Shown here: in pieces, positions 16,774 through 26,565 of the stretch
How positions within the stretch are numbered: the stretch's first letter is position 1
Layout: each line of letters opens with the position of its first letter
NCBI GenBank assembly: GCA_945865635.1
Contig: CAMBEP010000009.1
Span: forward strand, 1-64,000
Origin: Candidatus Kuenenia stuttgartensis
Lineage (GTDB): Bacteria > Planctomycetota > Planctomycetia > Isosphaerales > Isosphaeraceae
DNA length: 64,000 bases
Reading direction: 5' to 3'
The notes under the pieces: model-generated
Seen by the model: the letters and a program-made list of their open reading frames with translations, nothing else
Databases searched by the model: none
Told to the model about the DNA's origin: nothing
Position numbers and translations under genes: made by a program

Positions 16774-17655
16774 TCAACCCCTCATGGCCTGCTGAAGCGA
16801 GGTGCCCATGTCCGCTGGCGACTTGGCCACGATGATTCCTGCCTCAAGCAGGGCGGCAATCTTGTCCGAAGCCGCGCCAGAACCACCCGAAATGATCGCC
16901 CCGGCATGCCCCATCCGCTTGCCCGGAGGCGCCGTCTGGCCTGCAATAAAGGCCGCCATCGGTTTTGTGATCACTCCCGTCCGCTTGAGCTCGGCCGCTT
17001 GTTCCTCAGCATTGCCGCCAATCTCGCCCATCATCATGATGGCATCCGTGTCCGGGTCGGCCTCAAACATTCTTAAAACATCCGAAAAACTCGTCCCATT
17101 GACTGGGTCGCCACCAATCCCCACACAGGTGCTCTGACCAATTCCCAAGCTGGTCAATTGCCAGACAGCTTCGTATGTCAGTGTGCCAGATCGACTTACC
17201 ACGCCAACACGGCCCGGCTTGTGAATATAGCCAGGCATAATGCCAATCTTGCACTGGCCGGGAGTGATCACACCCGGGCAGTTCGGCCCGATCAGCCGTA
17301 CATTCGGCCGGTGCGCCTTGAGATAAGCAACTGCACGGACCATGTCCACCACAGGAATGCCTTCCGTAATGGTAATAATCAGCTCGATGCCCGCATCCGC
17401 CGCTTCCATGATCGAATCGGCCGCAAATGGAGGCGGAACAAAGATCATTGTGGCATTGGCACCGGTCTTTTCGACAGCCTCTACACAGGTGTCAAAAACG
17501 GGTACACCGACCGCCGACTGGCCGCCGCGGCCGGGTGTCACACCACCGACCAGGTTCGTGCCATACTCTTTACACTGGGTGGAATGAAACTCACCTGCCT
17601 TGCCGGTAATGCCCTGGCAAATCAGTCGTGTCGCTTTATTGACCAAAATACTCAT
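16774..17655 (-). CDS. sucD: Succinyl-CoA ligase, alpha subunit
   Basis: 293 residues, the normal length. The CoA-binding Rossmann domain ('[15 protein letters not shown]', 'GGVTPGRGG') and the ligase domain with the active-site His in '[12 protein letters not shown]' are intact, as is '[20 protein letters not shown]'. With SucC it converts succinyl-CoA to succinate with ATP or GTP formation in the TCA cycle. It follows sucC after about 110 bp and ends at a strong terminator. Confidence 0.96.
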   Translation of the reverse strand: MSILVNKATRLICQGITGKAGEFHSTQCKEYGTNLVGGVTPGRGGQSAVGVPVFDTCVEAVEKTGANATMIFVPPPFAADSIMEAADAGIELIITITEGIPVVDMVRAVAYLKAHRPNVRLIGPNCPGVITPGQCKIGIMPGYIHKPGRVGVVSRSGTLTYEAVWQLTSLGIGQSTCVGIGGDPVNGTSFSDVLRMFEADPDTDAIMMMGEIGGNAEEQAAELKRTGVITKPMAAFIAGQTAPPGKRMGHAGAIISGGSGAASDKIAALLEAGIIVAKSPADMGTSLQQAMRG

Positions 17656-17766
17656 GGTTTGGATTTCTCGGAAATGATCGTCTGATTGGATGAGAAAATC
17701 AGGCCTGTGCAGGTTTTATCGAAGCTGCACCAAGGCCTGTGAGGCAATGGATTTGATTCTCTGGTC

Positions 17767-19014
<1,248 letters not shown>

Positions 19015-19359
19015 GGACTTACGGTTCCGGGTGTCCCATTGGCTCAAGTCCGCCTTTTTTTTAGAAAGCTCTGTCGCGAGCAGGCGGGTTCTCATTTCTT
19101 CATCCTTAAAATACCAAATCTGATCCCGTTCTGAAAAGGTGAAAGCCTCCTTTCCGTAAACAGATTTGGCTGCCAAAGTTCAGAATCTCAAATCTGACAC
19201 CGCCAGGCGAAAACCTCCAGCCAAAATTCCCAAAACCGTCCTCCCACTTTTCCACATTCCAGACCCTTGCAAACGGCAGGCTCATTGACACACAAACATT
19301 TCCATGCCAACAATTAAGCGTGTGATTAAAGCCTCTATTCCTATGAAAGATGGCCGAGC
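19015..19359. other. Divergent intergenic region, sucC / repetitive protein
   Basis: Should hold the promoters of sucCD (minus) and the secreted repetitive protein (plus). No clear -35/-10 pair, operator or repeat was recognised. An in-frame extension of sucC is open across the first half but lacks family similarity. Confidence 0.35.
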
Positions 19360-19815
19360 ATGTTTTTGGTATGCAAACGTCTCTTAATCTTATCGATCCT
19401 CATTCTGCCATTTTCAGGAATCGCCCAGGCGCAGGCGGGCAGAAACAGCCAGGCTGGACAATCCAAGTCCAACTCATCCACAACATACTTCCGCAACTCT
19501 AACGGCTCAAACGCAGGCTCGGCCTACACCCCAAACCACAGCAACTCAACAAATTACCGCAACGGCAACGGATCAAAATCCAGCTCAGCCTACACGCCCC
19601 AGGGAAGCAACACAACATACTTCCGTAACTCTAACGGCTCAAACGCAGGCTCGGCCTACACCCCAAACCACAGCAACACAACCTATTACCGCAACAGCAA
19701 CGGATCCAACGCGGGCTCGGCCTACACGCCCAACGGTGGCCTGAATGCTTCCCAAAAAACTTCGAATACCAACCACATCCGCAGCCAGTCAGGCACCAAT
19801 TCAGGCCGGAAGTGA
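19360..19815 (+). CDS. Secreted Asn/Ser/Gly-rich protein with four 22-residue repeats
   Basis: 151 residues. A clear signal peptide (residues 1-25, ending 'SGIAQAQA') precedes a low-complexity mature part. Four units of 22 residues follow the pattern T-T-Y-F-R-N-S-N-G-S-N-A-G-S-A-Y-T-P-N-x-x-N; units 1 and 3 differ by one base over 66 bp (starts near 19480 and 19612), which points to recent duplication or gene conversion. Composition suggests an extended, hydrogen-bonding surface or matrix protein. No enzyme motif was seen. It is flanked downstream by a long inverted-repeat element. The gene looks real because the repeat keeps frame and follows a good signal peptide. Confidence 0.7.
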   Translation: MFLVCKRLLILSILILPFSGIAQAQAGRNSQAGQSKSNSSTTYFRNSNGSNAGSAYTPNHSNSTNYRNGNGSKSSSAYTPQGSNTTYFRNSNGSNAGSAYTPNHSNTTYYRNSNGSNAGSAYTPNGGLNASQKTSNTNHIRSQSGTNSGRK

Positions 19816-21020
19816 TCGCTGGAACAGCCCATTGAGCCATTTTCCTGACCACAAAGCCATCTCAATGTTATACTCTTCGCGACCATTAATGACACTTTTT
19901 GATCGCGACGATGCCGGAGGCATCGCAGCCAGTAGCCGGTGGTTGAGGAGCGTTTCAGCGACGACACCACCGGACGACAACTCGGCATAAGGTCTTGCAC
20001 TACTTCCGGGGTGCCAGCAGCTTTTACCCCCATCTCATAACCGGGAGGTGTCGCTTCGCTCAACCACCGGCGACTTGCTTTGATGCCTCCGGCATCATTC
20101 TGAAACGATGTATAATGTGTGGCCGCGACAACTATAAGTGCGGCCGGGATTCTTAGAGCTTATGACAGGCAAGGCAAAAATGCATGCCCTTGATGGGAGT
20201 GAACCATTCAAACGTACAAGATCAAGATCTTACGCAACACCAGGATGAGCTTTTGAAAACGTAAGGCAGCGTAACACGAAAGCCTTGTAAGGGCCGGGAA
20301 CCTCTTTGCCAGGGTTCCCGGATCTAGAGAGTTCTTAATAGATATAGAAATATATAACGATTCTTAGTCAAAGCAGAACTGTCGCGCATAGGAGAGAATT
20401 GATTCGTCTGCAAACATAATTACTTGTAATATAACAATTTGAAAATTCGCTAGAAAGTTGTACACTCATGGGAAATCTGTGCATGCAAAAGTGCATTGCC
20501 AGGCTATTCCCGTTCAGGAATGTGACCAAGGTGTCACCAAGCTTTTGGTCCAGAGGATTCAAAGCGCAGAATCTCTCAACAAATCAGAACAGGTGCGCAA
20601 CACCTTTTCCTGATATGCATCACTGCAAAGCGAAACCAGACGACAGGGCCGCCCGGCTGCTTGAAATACTCTGTACGTTCCTTATCGGACAGAGGATACC
20701 AAAGCCTTGATCAAAACTTATGAAAAACGTAAGAAAAAGTTGTACGCGACCGCCTGCAAGGTTGTTTTCTTTAGGAATTGGGATAGCATCGGTCGTTTTG
20801 AAGAGATTAAGACGGGCGCTCATTTCCAACTCTATGGGCTGAAAACGGGCCTGGCTTGAATAACTCTCTGGTTTAGCAGGGGTGGGAGAATGGATTGATA
20901 CATTCTTGTAGCTCTGGATGAATCGATTCTCTTGGCAGCATATGGGAATAGGAAGTCTGCTTGAGTTTTGGGTGGATTCGAAAGAAGCTTCCCGAACGAA
21001 AATCGATCGAGTCAAAGATC
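19816..21020. other. Long non-coding stretch with inverted repeat and hairpin
   Basis: Contains the repeat element at 19868-20096 and a second hairpin CCGGGAACC-(10)-GGTTCCCGG at 20294-20321. The remainder shows no recognised gene; short frames here have no family resemblance. Confidence 0.5.
19868..20096. repeat. Dispersed 107-bp repeat (copy A) forming a long inverted repeat
   Basis: Bases 19868-19974 match 53073-53179 with two mismatches over 107 bp. Within copy A the segment 19910-19973 is an imperfect inverted repeat of 20041-20096 across a 67-nt loop, with long exact blocks (a 15-bp GATGCC-GGA-GGCATC palindrome and a 12-bp CCGGTGGTTGAG). Transcribed, it would fold into a long stem. No transposase is adjacent, so a REP/MITE-like non-autonomous element is the simplest reading. 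Confidence 0.8.
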
Positions 21021-21052
21021 AAAAAAAGGCGATGTCCTGTTTGGACATCGCC
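21021..21052 (-). terminator. Rho-independent terminator of the MFS gene
   Basis: On the complement a perfect 10-bp stem (GGCGATGTCC, 5-nt loop, GGACATCGCC) is followed by seven T residues, 38 bp after the MFS stop codon. Confidence 0.93.
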
Positions 21053-21090
21053 CTGATTGGATTCCCATGAAGGAATTCTGATCAAGCGGA

Positions 21091-22461
21091 TTAAATTTCT
21101 TCCGCTCTTGCTTTTTTCTCGGCGATGTTCCTGGCCTTGGCCTTCGCGCTGGTGCCGATCAGGATAATGATTATGGCAGAGATCGTCATGGAAGCGGCCA
21201 GATACCAGAGGCCGTAATCGTAGTCTTTGGTGATTTCCTTGACTTTCCCCATGACGGAAGGTCCAACGGCTCCTCCGAGGTTCCCAAACGAGTTGATCAT
21301 ACCGATTGATGCTGCTGCGGCCGATGCCGACAGAAACTGGTTGGGCAAAGCCCAGAAAGCGGGCAAGTAGGCTTTCAGTCCGGTCATTGCGATGGTGAAA
21401 AGCACAATGGTCAGCCATTTGTTGCCATGTGACCACGGGGTGATTAAAAGTGCCAATGCCCCGATGATGATTGGCAATGCGGCATGGAAGGTGCGTTCAC
21501 CGGTCCGGTCTGAATTCCAGCCAACCAGAATCATGCCGATCAGCGATCCTATGGGAGGAATAATGACCAGATAGGCCACATTTTTCATGTTTAGGCTGTA
21601 CCAGCTTTCGAGGATTGATGGCATGTACATTTCCATGCCGTAATTGCCGGTCACAACAAAGAAATAGGCAACGGCCAGAATAATTACGCGGGGGTTCGAC
21701 AAAGCTTGCATCACGGTCATGTGGCCGGTTTGTTCCAAATGCGAATTGCGCTCTTTATTGAGTGCCATTTCCAATGCTTCGCGTTCTTCCAGAGTGAGCC
21801 ATTTGGCTTGGTGGGGTCTGTCTACCAGTCGCATCATGACGACAAGCCCGAGAAGTACGGCGGGCAGGCCCCAAAACATGAAAACCCACTGCCAGCCTGA
21901 AAGCCCGAACAAGGCCGCATTGCCATTGGTTCCAATCCGCATGAGTCGCTCGGATAAGGGAGGGCTGACCATCTGGGCGATTGGTGAGCCGATCATGAAC
22001 AGGGCAAGGGCCTTGGTGCGATCCGCCTTTGGAAACCAGTGCGTAAGAAACACAATGACACCCGGATAAAAGCCGGCCTCACCAAGGCCGAGTAGGAACC
22101 TTACGGTGTAAAAGTGCCACGGCTTGGTCACAAAAGCTGTCAATGAAGCCAGGATGCCCCAGGTGACCATGATTCGGCTGATCCATAGACGAGCAGACCA
22201 TCGCTCCACAATCAATGTTCCAGGAATTTCGAGCAACAGGTAGCCAACAAAAAAGATACCCATGCCATAGCCAAATGTGTCGGAATTGAAGTTTTCAAGG
22301 CGAACGTCTTTTTCCATGCCAAGTTTGGCGATGGCAACGTTGGCACGATCGATATACGCGACAACATAACAGACGAAAAGGAGCGGGACCAAGTGTAGAT
22401 AGGCTTTACGTCTTGCGGAGTTCAAGGCCGCTTCGGAATTGGGGTTGGTCGAACTGGTCAT
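21091..22461 (-). CDS. MFS transporter, anion:cation symporter (ACS) type
   Basis: 456 residues from the ATG at 22459-22461; the 44-residue longer frame has no membrane or family features. Twelve transmembrane helices are predicted by eye. ACS-type motifs include 'YIDRANVAIA' in TM1, 'FFVGYLLLEIPG' in TM2, 'RFLLGLGEAGFYPGVIVFLTHWFP' in TM4-5 and 'GWNSDRTGERTFH' after TM8. Family members import organic anions such as tartrate, glucarate, allantoate or hexuronates by proton or sodium symport; the substrate is not readable here. It is monocistronic with its own terminator. Confidence 0.9.
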   Translation of the reverse strand: MTSSTNPNSEAALNSARRKAYLHLVPLLFVCYVVAYIDRANVAIAKLGMEKDVRLENFNSDTFGYGMGIFFVGYLLLEIPGTLIVERWSARLWISRIMVTWGILASLTAFVTKPWHFYTVRFLLGLGEAGFYPGVIVFLTHWFPKADRTKALALFMIGSPIAQMVSPPLSERLMRIGTNGNAALFGLSGWQWVFMFWGLPAVLLGLVVMMRLVDRPHQAKWLTLEEREALEMALNKERNSHLEQTGHMTVMQALSNPRVIILAVAYFFVVTGNYGMEMYMPSILESWYSLNMKNVAYLVIIPPIGSLIGMILVGWNSDRTGERTFHAALPIIIGALALLITPWSHGNKWLTIVLFTIAMTGLKAYLPAFWALPNQFLSASAAAASIGMINSFGNLGGAVGPSVMGKVKEITKDYDYGLWYLAASMTISAIIIILIGTSAKAKARNIAEKKARAEEI

Positions 22462-22657
22462 AGGCGTAGCGGTCCCTGGGGTTTGGCTGAGTGTTTCAGA
22501 TTTATTGGAGGCAAGGTTTGTGGAGGATTTCCTCGTTGGTCTGATCTTGGAATGGATCAGAACCACTATTCGAATGATATGCGAGGTTAACACTCTCCAT
22601 GACCGCTCGCAACCCGGACCCGGGGGACTTCCTTAATATGGAGAGATGCGATGATCG

Positions 22658-24505
22658 TTATTGGGCGTCGTCATCGTCTTCGAATTCTGGCTCATCGGCA
22701 ATGGTTTCGATGGTACTTGCGTCACTTTCTGGTTCGAATTCATCAAGAAACTCGATCCATTGCTCATAATCCTTAAGCATTTCGGGAGCGCCTCTCAGGC
22801 CTGCTTTTTCGCTTTGATAATTGATTCGTGATTCAATCACTCCCCCCTGCCAGGCTTGTTCCAGATCACGACGGGCTGGCTGGGTGCGATACCATTTCAG
22901 GAATCGGTTAATTTCACGCAGCAATCGGAATGAAGAAGGTGTATCTGCCACACCTACCGAGTAATACCAGGGCTGGCTGGCCAGATTGCCTGAAAGGATC
23001 TCTATTCTGTCCTTCCAGGGGCTGTCATGGCCTGTGCATGCCCAATAATAAATTGGCTTGTCCACAGCAAAGGCATCGACAACACCGTCAGCAAGACAGT
23101 CGTGAATTCGGCTCTGGTCGGAATAGGTAATGAGATTTCCGAGGCGAATATGGCCACCGGGAAGGTCGGCATTGACAGACCAGCGGACACCGGCTTCTTC
23201 GAGGGTTTTCAGAGCGGCAGGATCATTGATACATCCGAGAGCCCGGCCATTTAAATCGGAAAGGCCTTGGATTCGGGCATCGCCTTTACGCCTGGCCAGA
23301 ACGAATTCCAGATAGGTATAGCTATCGGAATATGCCACTTTCTGATAGCGAGGGCTTGGAGGAAGAGCACTCCAGATCAGGTCGGCTTCGGGTTCGTGGT
23401 CCGACCGGCCAACCCACAATAAATTGGTGCACTGATCCCACGGAAATTCCACAAATTGGCATTTCACACCAATCCAGCTTGCGAATGCCTTGGCGTATTC
23501 GACATCAAGGCCACGCAGGGGCTCGCGCCCGAATCGAAACGAAAGACCTTTAAAGTCGGGCTCAATGGCGATTCGCACAAAGCCTCTGGCTCGGATATCA
23601 TCAAGACGGTCGAAATCTGGATCGGAACGAACATGTTCGGACCGGATCAAGGGATGAAGTGCCCTGCCAGGGTCGGATTCGAGCCAGAGCCCTTCAAGTT
23701 CCTGGCTGAGATGATTGGCATGACCGTTCTTTTCCACAAGCCGATCGGCCATCAGGCGGATGGCTCCAATTGTTTCGGCAACGATTCGGCTGTTGGTCGA
23801 AATTTCGGACAATTCTGCCCGAGAACCTTCCACGACTTTCCGAAATTCTTCATCCGTATGAATCAGGGCCATGTTTGTCCGGCTCAGTGTGTCGGAAGAA
23901 ATGGCGGCGAAATTGGCCAGCAATTTCTCCACATCTGCAAGATTCATGATCTTGACGGCCTCATTGCTCGATTCAGTGGCCTCATTGGCAAGCCCTTTGA
24001 TCTCTTGGGCCACCACCGAGAAAGTCTTGCCATGCTCACCGGCTTTGGCTGAGGCAATCTGGGCGTTGATCGAGAGCATTCGGATCGTTTTACCAATCTG
24101 GCCTACAGCGTCGAGCACGGTTTCCAGATCCACCCGCTTGTCGTCAAGCAACTTTCGGGTCTCTTCCAAGCCTTTGCCCATTTCTTCAAAGGCCGCTCTC
24201 AAGCCGACATTCAAATCGCCCACCAGCTTGGAAAATGTATTTAGAGCTGCATCCACCTGATGATTCGTGCGATCCACAGATTGATCAAGCTTGCCAGTCC
24301 AGTCCTGAATCTCCTCAATCAGCCGATGCTGGCCGTCGAGGTCGCTGCCTACCATCGCTACCCGATAAGCCAGTCGCTCCTGAATTCGGGCCATGGCAAC
24401 ACGAAACTCTAGAGAATCCAATTGGGAATGGTGAATTGATGCAGATTTGGGCGCAGACTCATCCAGATTCTTGATGGGCAGAGCCATTGAGGATCGGCTT
24501 TCCAT
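22658..24505 (-). CDS. MCP-type signalling domain fused N-terminally to a family-3 solute-binding domain
   Basis: 615 residues from the ATG at 24503-24505. Residues about 70-275 are heptad-rich coiled coil with the chemoreceptor hairpin-tip-like 'LSINAQIASAKAGEHGKTFSVVAQEIKGLANEAT'-type sequence. Residues about 310-550 match an SBP_bac_3 amino-acid-binding fold ('GFVRIAIEPDFKGLSF', 'GLDVEYAKAFASWIG'). The tail is very acidic (DDDD near the end). The order is opposite to normal receptors, where sensing precedes signalling. With this start there is no membrane segment, so it may be cytoplasmic; a TTG at 24583 would add a hydrophobic N-terminus. No che genes are nearby. Ligand and output are unknown. 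Confidence 0.8.
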   Translation of the reverse strand: MESRSSMALPIKNLDESAPKSASIHHSQLDSLEFRVAMARIQERLAYRVAMVGSDLDGQHRLIEEIQDWTGKLDQSVDRTNHQVDAALNTFSKLVGDLNVGLRAAFEEMGKGLEETRKLLDDKRVDLETVLDAVGQIGKTIRMLSINAQIASAKAGEHGKTFSVVAQEIKGLANEATESSNEAVKIMNLADVEKLLANFAAISSDTLSRTNMALIHTDEEFRKVVEGSRAELSEISTNSRIVAETIGAIRLMADRLVEKNGHANHLSQELEGLWLESDPGRALHPLIRSEHVRSDPDFDRLDDIRARGFVRIAIEPDFKGLSFRFGREPLRGLDVEYAKAFASWIGVKCQFVEFPWDQCTNLLWVGRSDHEPEADLIWSALPPSPRYQKVAYSDSYTYLEFVLARRKGDARIQGLSDLNGRALGCINDPAALKTLEEAGVRWSVNADLPGGHIRLGNLITYSDQSRIHDCLADGVVDAFAVDKPIYYWACTGHDSPWKDRIEILSGNLASQPWYYSVGVADTPSSFRLLREINRFLKWYRTQPARRDLEQAWQGGVIESRINYQSEKAGLRGAPEMLKDYEQWIEFLDEFEPESDASTIETIADEPEFEDDDDAQ

Positions 24506-25637
24506 GATTTTTAGAGTGCGATACCTGATCTGAATAGCGATTAAGATCAATACTATAGTGAATGACAAACTGAGCTGGGTCAAGTTTTTTGAATAAGCAA
24601 AACCGGCTGAAAAAAGAGTATGATCCGAAAGTCCGGATTGGCCGGGTCGTGTTTTGGGCCAGCAATGCTTTGACGTCGACAGTTTTTAAGGCCCGGCATT
24701 CACTTGGAAATGATGTTTCAGGAATAGATCATAAAGCACTTTCAGAAAAACTCAAGCAATCGCCACTTGATGGCGCTTTGCCAGCAAAAGGTGGCTTGTG
24801 AGGATTAAGTGCTTTAGAAAAAACGGGGCTCTGTAAGGATTAAACCTTGACGTCCAAGAGTGGTTTCATTACGATTTGCATCCAACCCAGTCTGAGACAG
24901 ATAAGCCGCAAGAGATGGGTCGAATGCACCAAGAAGTTGAGCCATGACACAATAATCTCTCCATTTTCTTCGCAATTGTTAGGACACCCCAAAAGTTTTC
25001 AGTTCCACCGGATCAATCTGTCAACTTCATGAATTCGAAAATCTGGCCCTGAACGGAGCAATTAAAGTCCGTTTATCAGAACCACGATGAAGCGAGATAA
25101 TTTGTAATGACTGAGTTTTAGCCGATTAGACCACTTTTTGTGTGTGTGGAAGGAATCGTCATAGACTCAAACCGTCCGGAGTGGGTCTTTGGTTTGATAA
25201 ACATCTCTGATGAGGTGGATTGGAGGAATACAATCCGGATCGTCCCGCGTTCAAAAAGGGCGTTTTGTTAAAGCTGTTCGAGCCAGTCCCATTCGGGTTT
25301 GTGAGTACTGAAGGCCGGTGCCGAAAGATTTGACGGCCAAGCAGTTTTTTAAGATGGAGGATTGGTCGGGCGATGATATTACCGTCTGGCCCTTGTGTGA
25401 GGTGGCGTTTTTAAACACTATAAATATTTTTAGTAAAAGGAGTTAAAACTTATCAATCAGTCATGTGAACGTGGTTTTCCGAAAAAGATTGAGTGGGGGT
25501 TGTGGGGATACTTTGGGAATTTTTCAATAAAATTCGAAAAAAGATCTTGCAGATGTCGATGAAAAGTATTTAAATACAGTAGTGGTGGTGAAAAGCATTT
25601 CCACCTTACCTATCTCAAAATACAAGCGAGCCAAATA
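24506..25637. other. AT-rich intergenic region of 1.1 kb
   Basis: No gene is supported. A 70-codon TTG-started frame at 24589-24801 has no recognisable features. The right end is AT-rich and includes the palindrome at 25566-25577, probably the control region of the AT-hook gene. Confidence 0.5.
25566..25577. promoter_or_regulatory. 12-bp AT-rich palindrome upstream of the AT-hook gene
   Basis: GTATTTAAATAC is a perfect palindrome 60 bp before the ATG at 25638. Its AT core could be an AT-hook or repressor target; autoregulation is a guess. Confidence 0.3.
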
Positions 25638-26153
25638 ATGGGACGTCCCAAAGCAGTGAGAAACGAGAAGCCGGCGAAATCGGCTTCTAGCGACAAGAAG
25701 TCACGTGGCAAGCGTTATAGCGACGCTGAGAAAGCTAAAATTTTAGACCAAGCTCTGACCGAAATTAAGAATGGTGGTCAGATTACGAAAATAGCCGATA
25801 AATTGGGCGTGACATTCTTTACACTTAAGAATTGGCTGAGAGAGTCTGGCGGAACCAAAGATTCAGGTGGAGCAATCGCTCAAAAGCGTGGTCGTGGTCG
25901 TCCAAAGGGTTCGGTCAAGAAGGTTGTTGTATCAACAACGGGTGCCGCGCCTTTAGCCATCTCTTCTGTTGCAGTTGCCAAAGTGCCTGGCAAGCGTGGC
26001 AGGAAGCCTGGTTCCACCAAACTTGCTTCAAAAACAAACTCAGATCAACTTCAAAATCTTGAGAACAAGCTCGAAGAGCTTACACGCCGATATATCAATC
26101 TTGCCCATCTTTATGGTGAGATTTCTTCAAAGGTTGGTTCAAACAAGCTTTGA
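25638..26153 (+). CDS. AT-hook and helix-turn-helix DNA-binding protein
   Basis: 171 residues, strongly basic. Residues 26-70 form a transposase-type helix-turn-helix ('SDAEKAKILDQAL', 'ITKIADKLGVTFFTLKNWLRES'). Two AT-hook cores follow, RGRGRPKGS (84-92) and GKRGRKPGS (118-126), in flexible Lys/Ala/Val linkers, and the N-terminus also reads MGRPK. Residues 137-163 are a short coiled coil ('LQNLENKLEELTRRY') that could dimerise. Such a composition fits a minor-groove binder acting as local regulator or nucleoid-associated protein. It sits in an AT-rich island beside a flippase and the capsid module, and has its own terminator. Its target is unknown. Confidence 0.75.
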   Translation: MGRPKAVRNEKPAKSASSDKKSRGKRYSDAEKAKILDQALTEIKNGGQITKIADKLGVTFFTLKNWLRESGGTKDSGGAIAQKRGRGRPKGSVKKVVVSTTGAAPLAISSVAVAKVPGKRGRKPGSTKLASKTNSDQLQNLENKLEELTRRYINLAHLYGEISSKVGSNKL

Positions 26154-26177
26154 TTTCAATCAAGCTTTGATTTCAAT
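26144..26177 (+). repeat. 17-bp tandem duplication across the stop codon
   Basis: Two exact head-to-tail copies of a 17-bp unit (26144-26160 and 26161-26177). The first copy includes the TGA of the AT-hook gene, so the duplication lies at its 3' end and does not change the protein. Confidence 0.85.
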
Positions 26178-26224
26178 CAGGCTGATACTTTGCCAGCAGA
26201 GTTGATTCCGTTGAACAGATCACG

Positions 26225-26263
26225 AGCCAGAAAGTTTCTGAATTCTCGAAACTTTCTGGCTTT
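26225..26263 (+). terminator. Terminator of the AT-hook gene
   Basis: A perfect 14-bp stem (26225-26238 with 26248-26261) and 9-nt loop followed by TT and an AT-rich stretch, 72 bp after the stop. The T run is short but the stem is strong. The rest of the gap to 26565 shows nothing recognisable. Confidence 0.75.
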
Positions 26264-26565
26264 AAATCTTGTGCGTATTGGAATGGGGGTTCGGTTTGAT
26301 CTCTTCAGATGGTTTTAGATTCAGGCGCTGAGTCTACATGCGTTCTGGTGTTTTTTCACCATAAAACCAGTTTTATCGATTCTTTTCAAAACCGTGTTTA
26401 CCGCAATCCGCGTTCTTTTAAGTTCTGCCGCTAATAAGCTTGATTTTTAAGTCGTTTAACTTAAAATCACTACAACTTAGGCACAATCACAATCTGTCTT
26501 GTCTTCAGCTCTCGATTTGGTACTTCCATTCCCAAATCTCCGGAAACTTCAGGTCACAGAAACTT

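Noticed and set aside
19745-19990. Frames reading through the 107-bp repeat as protein (also at 52962-53324)
   Set aside because: The shared reading comes from the repeat itself; flanks differ and the frame ends at different places, so it is not a conserved gene.
20468-20710. 80-codon plus-strand frame
   Set aside because: No family, no ribosome-binding site and irregular composition in a gene-poor region.
24589-24801. 70-codon TTG-started frame
   Set aside because: Rare start, no domain and no conserved neighbour.
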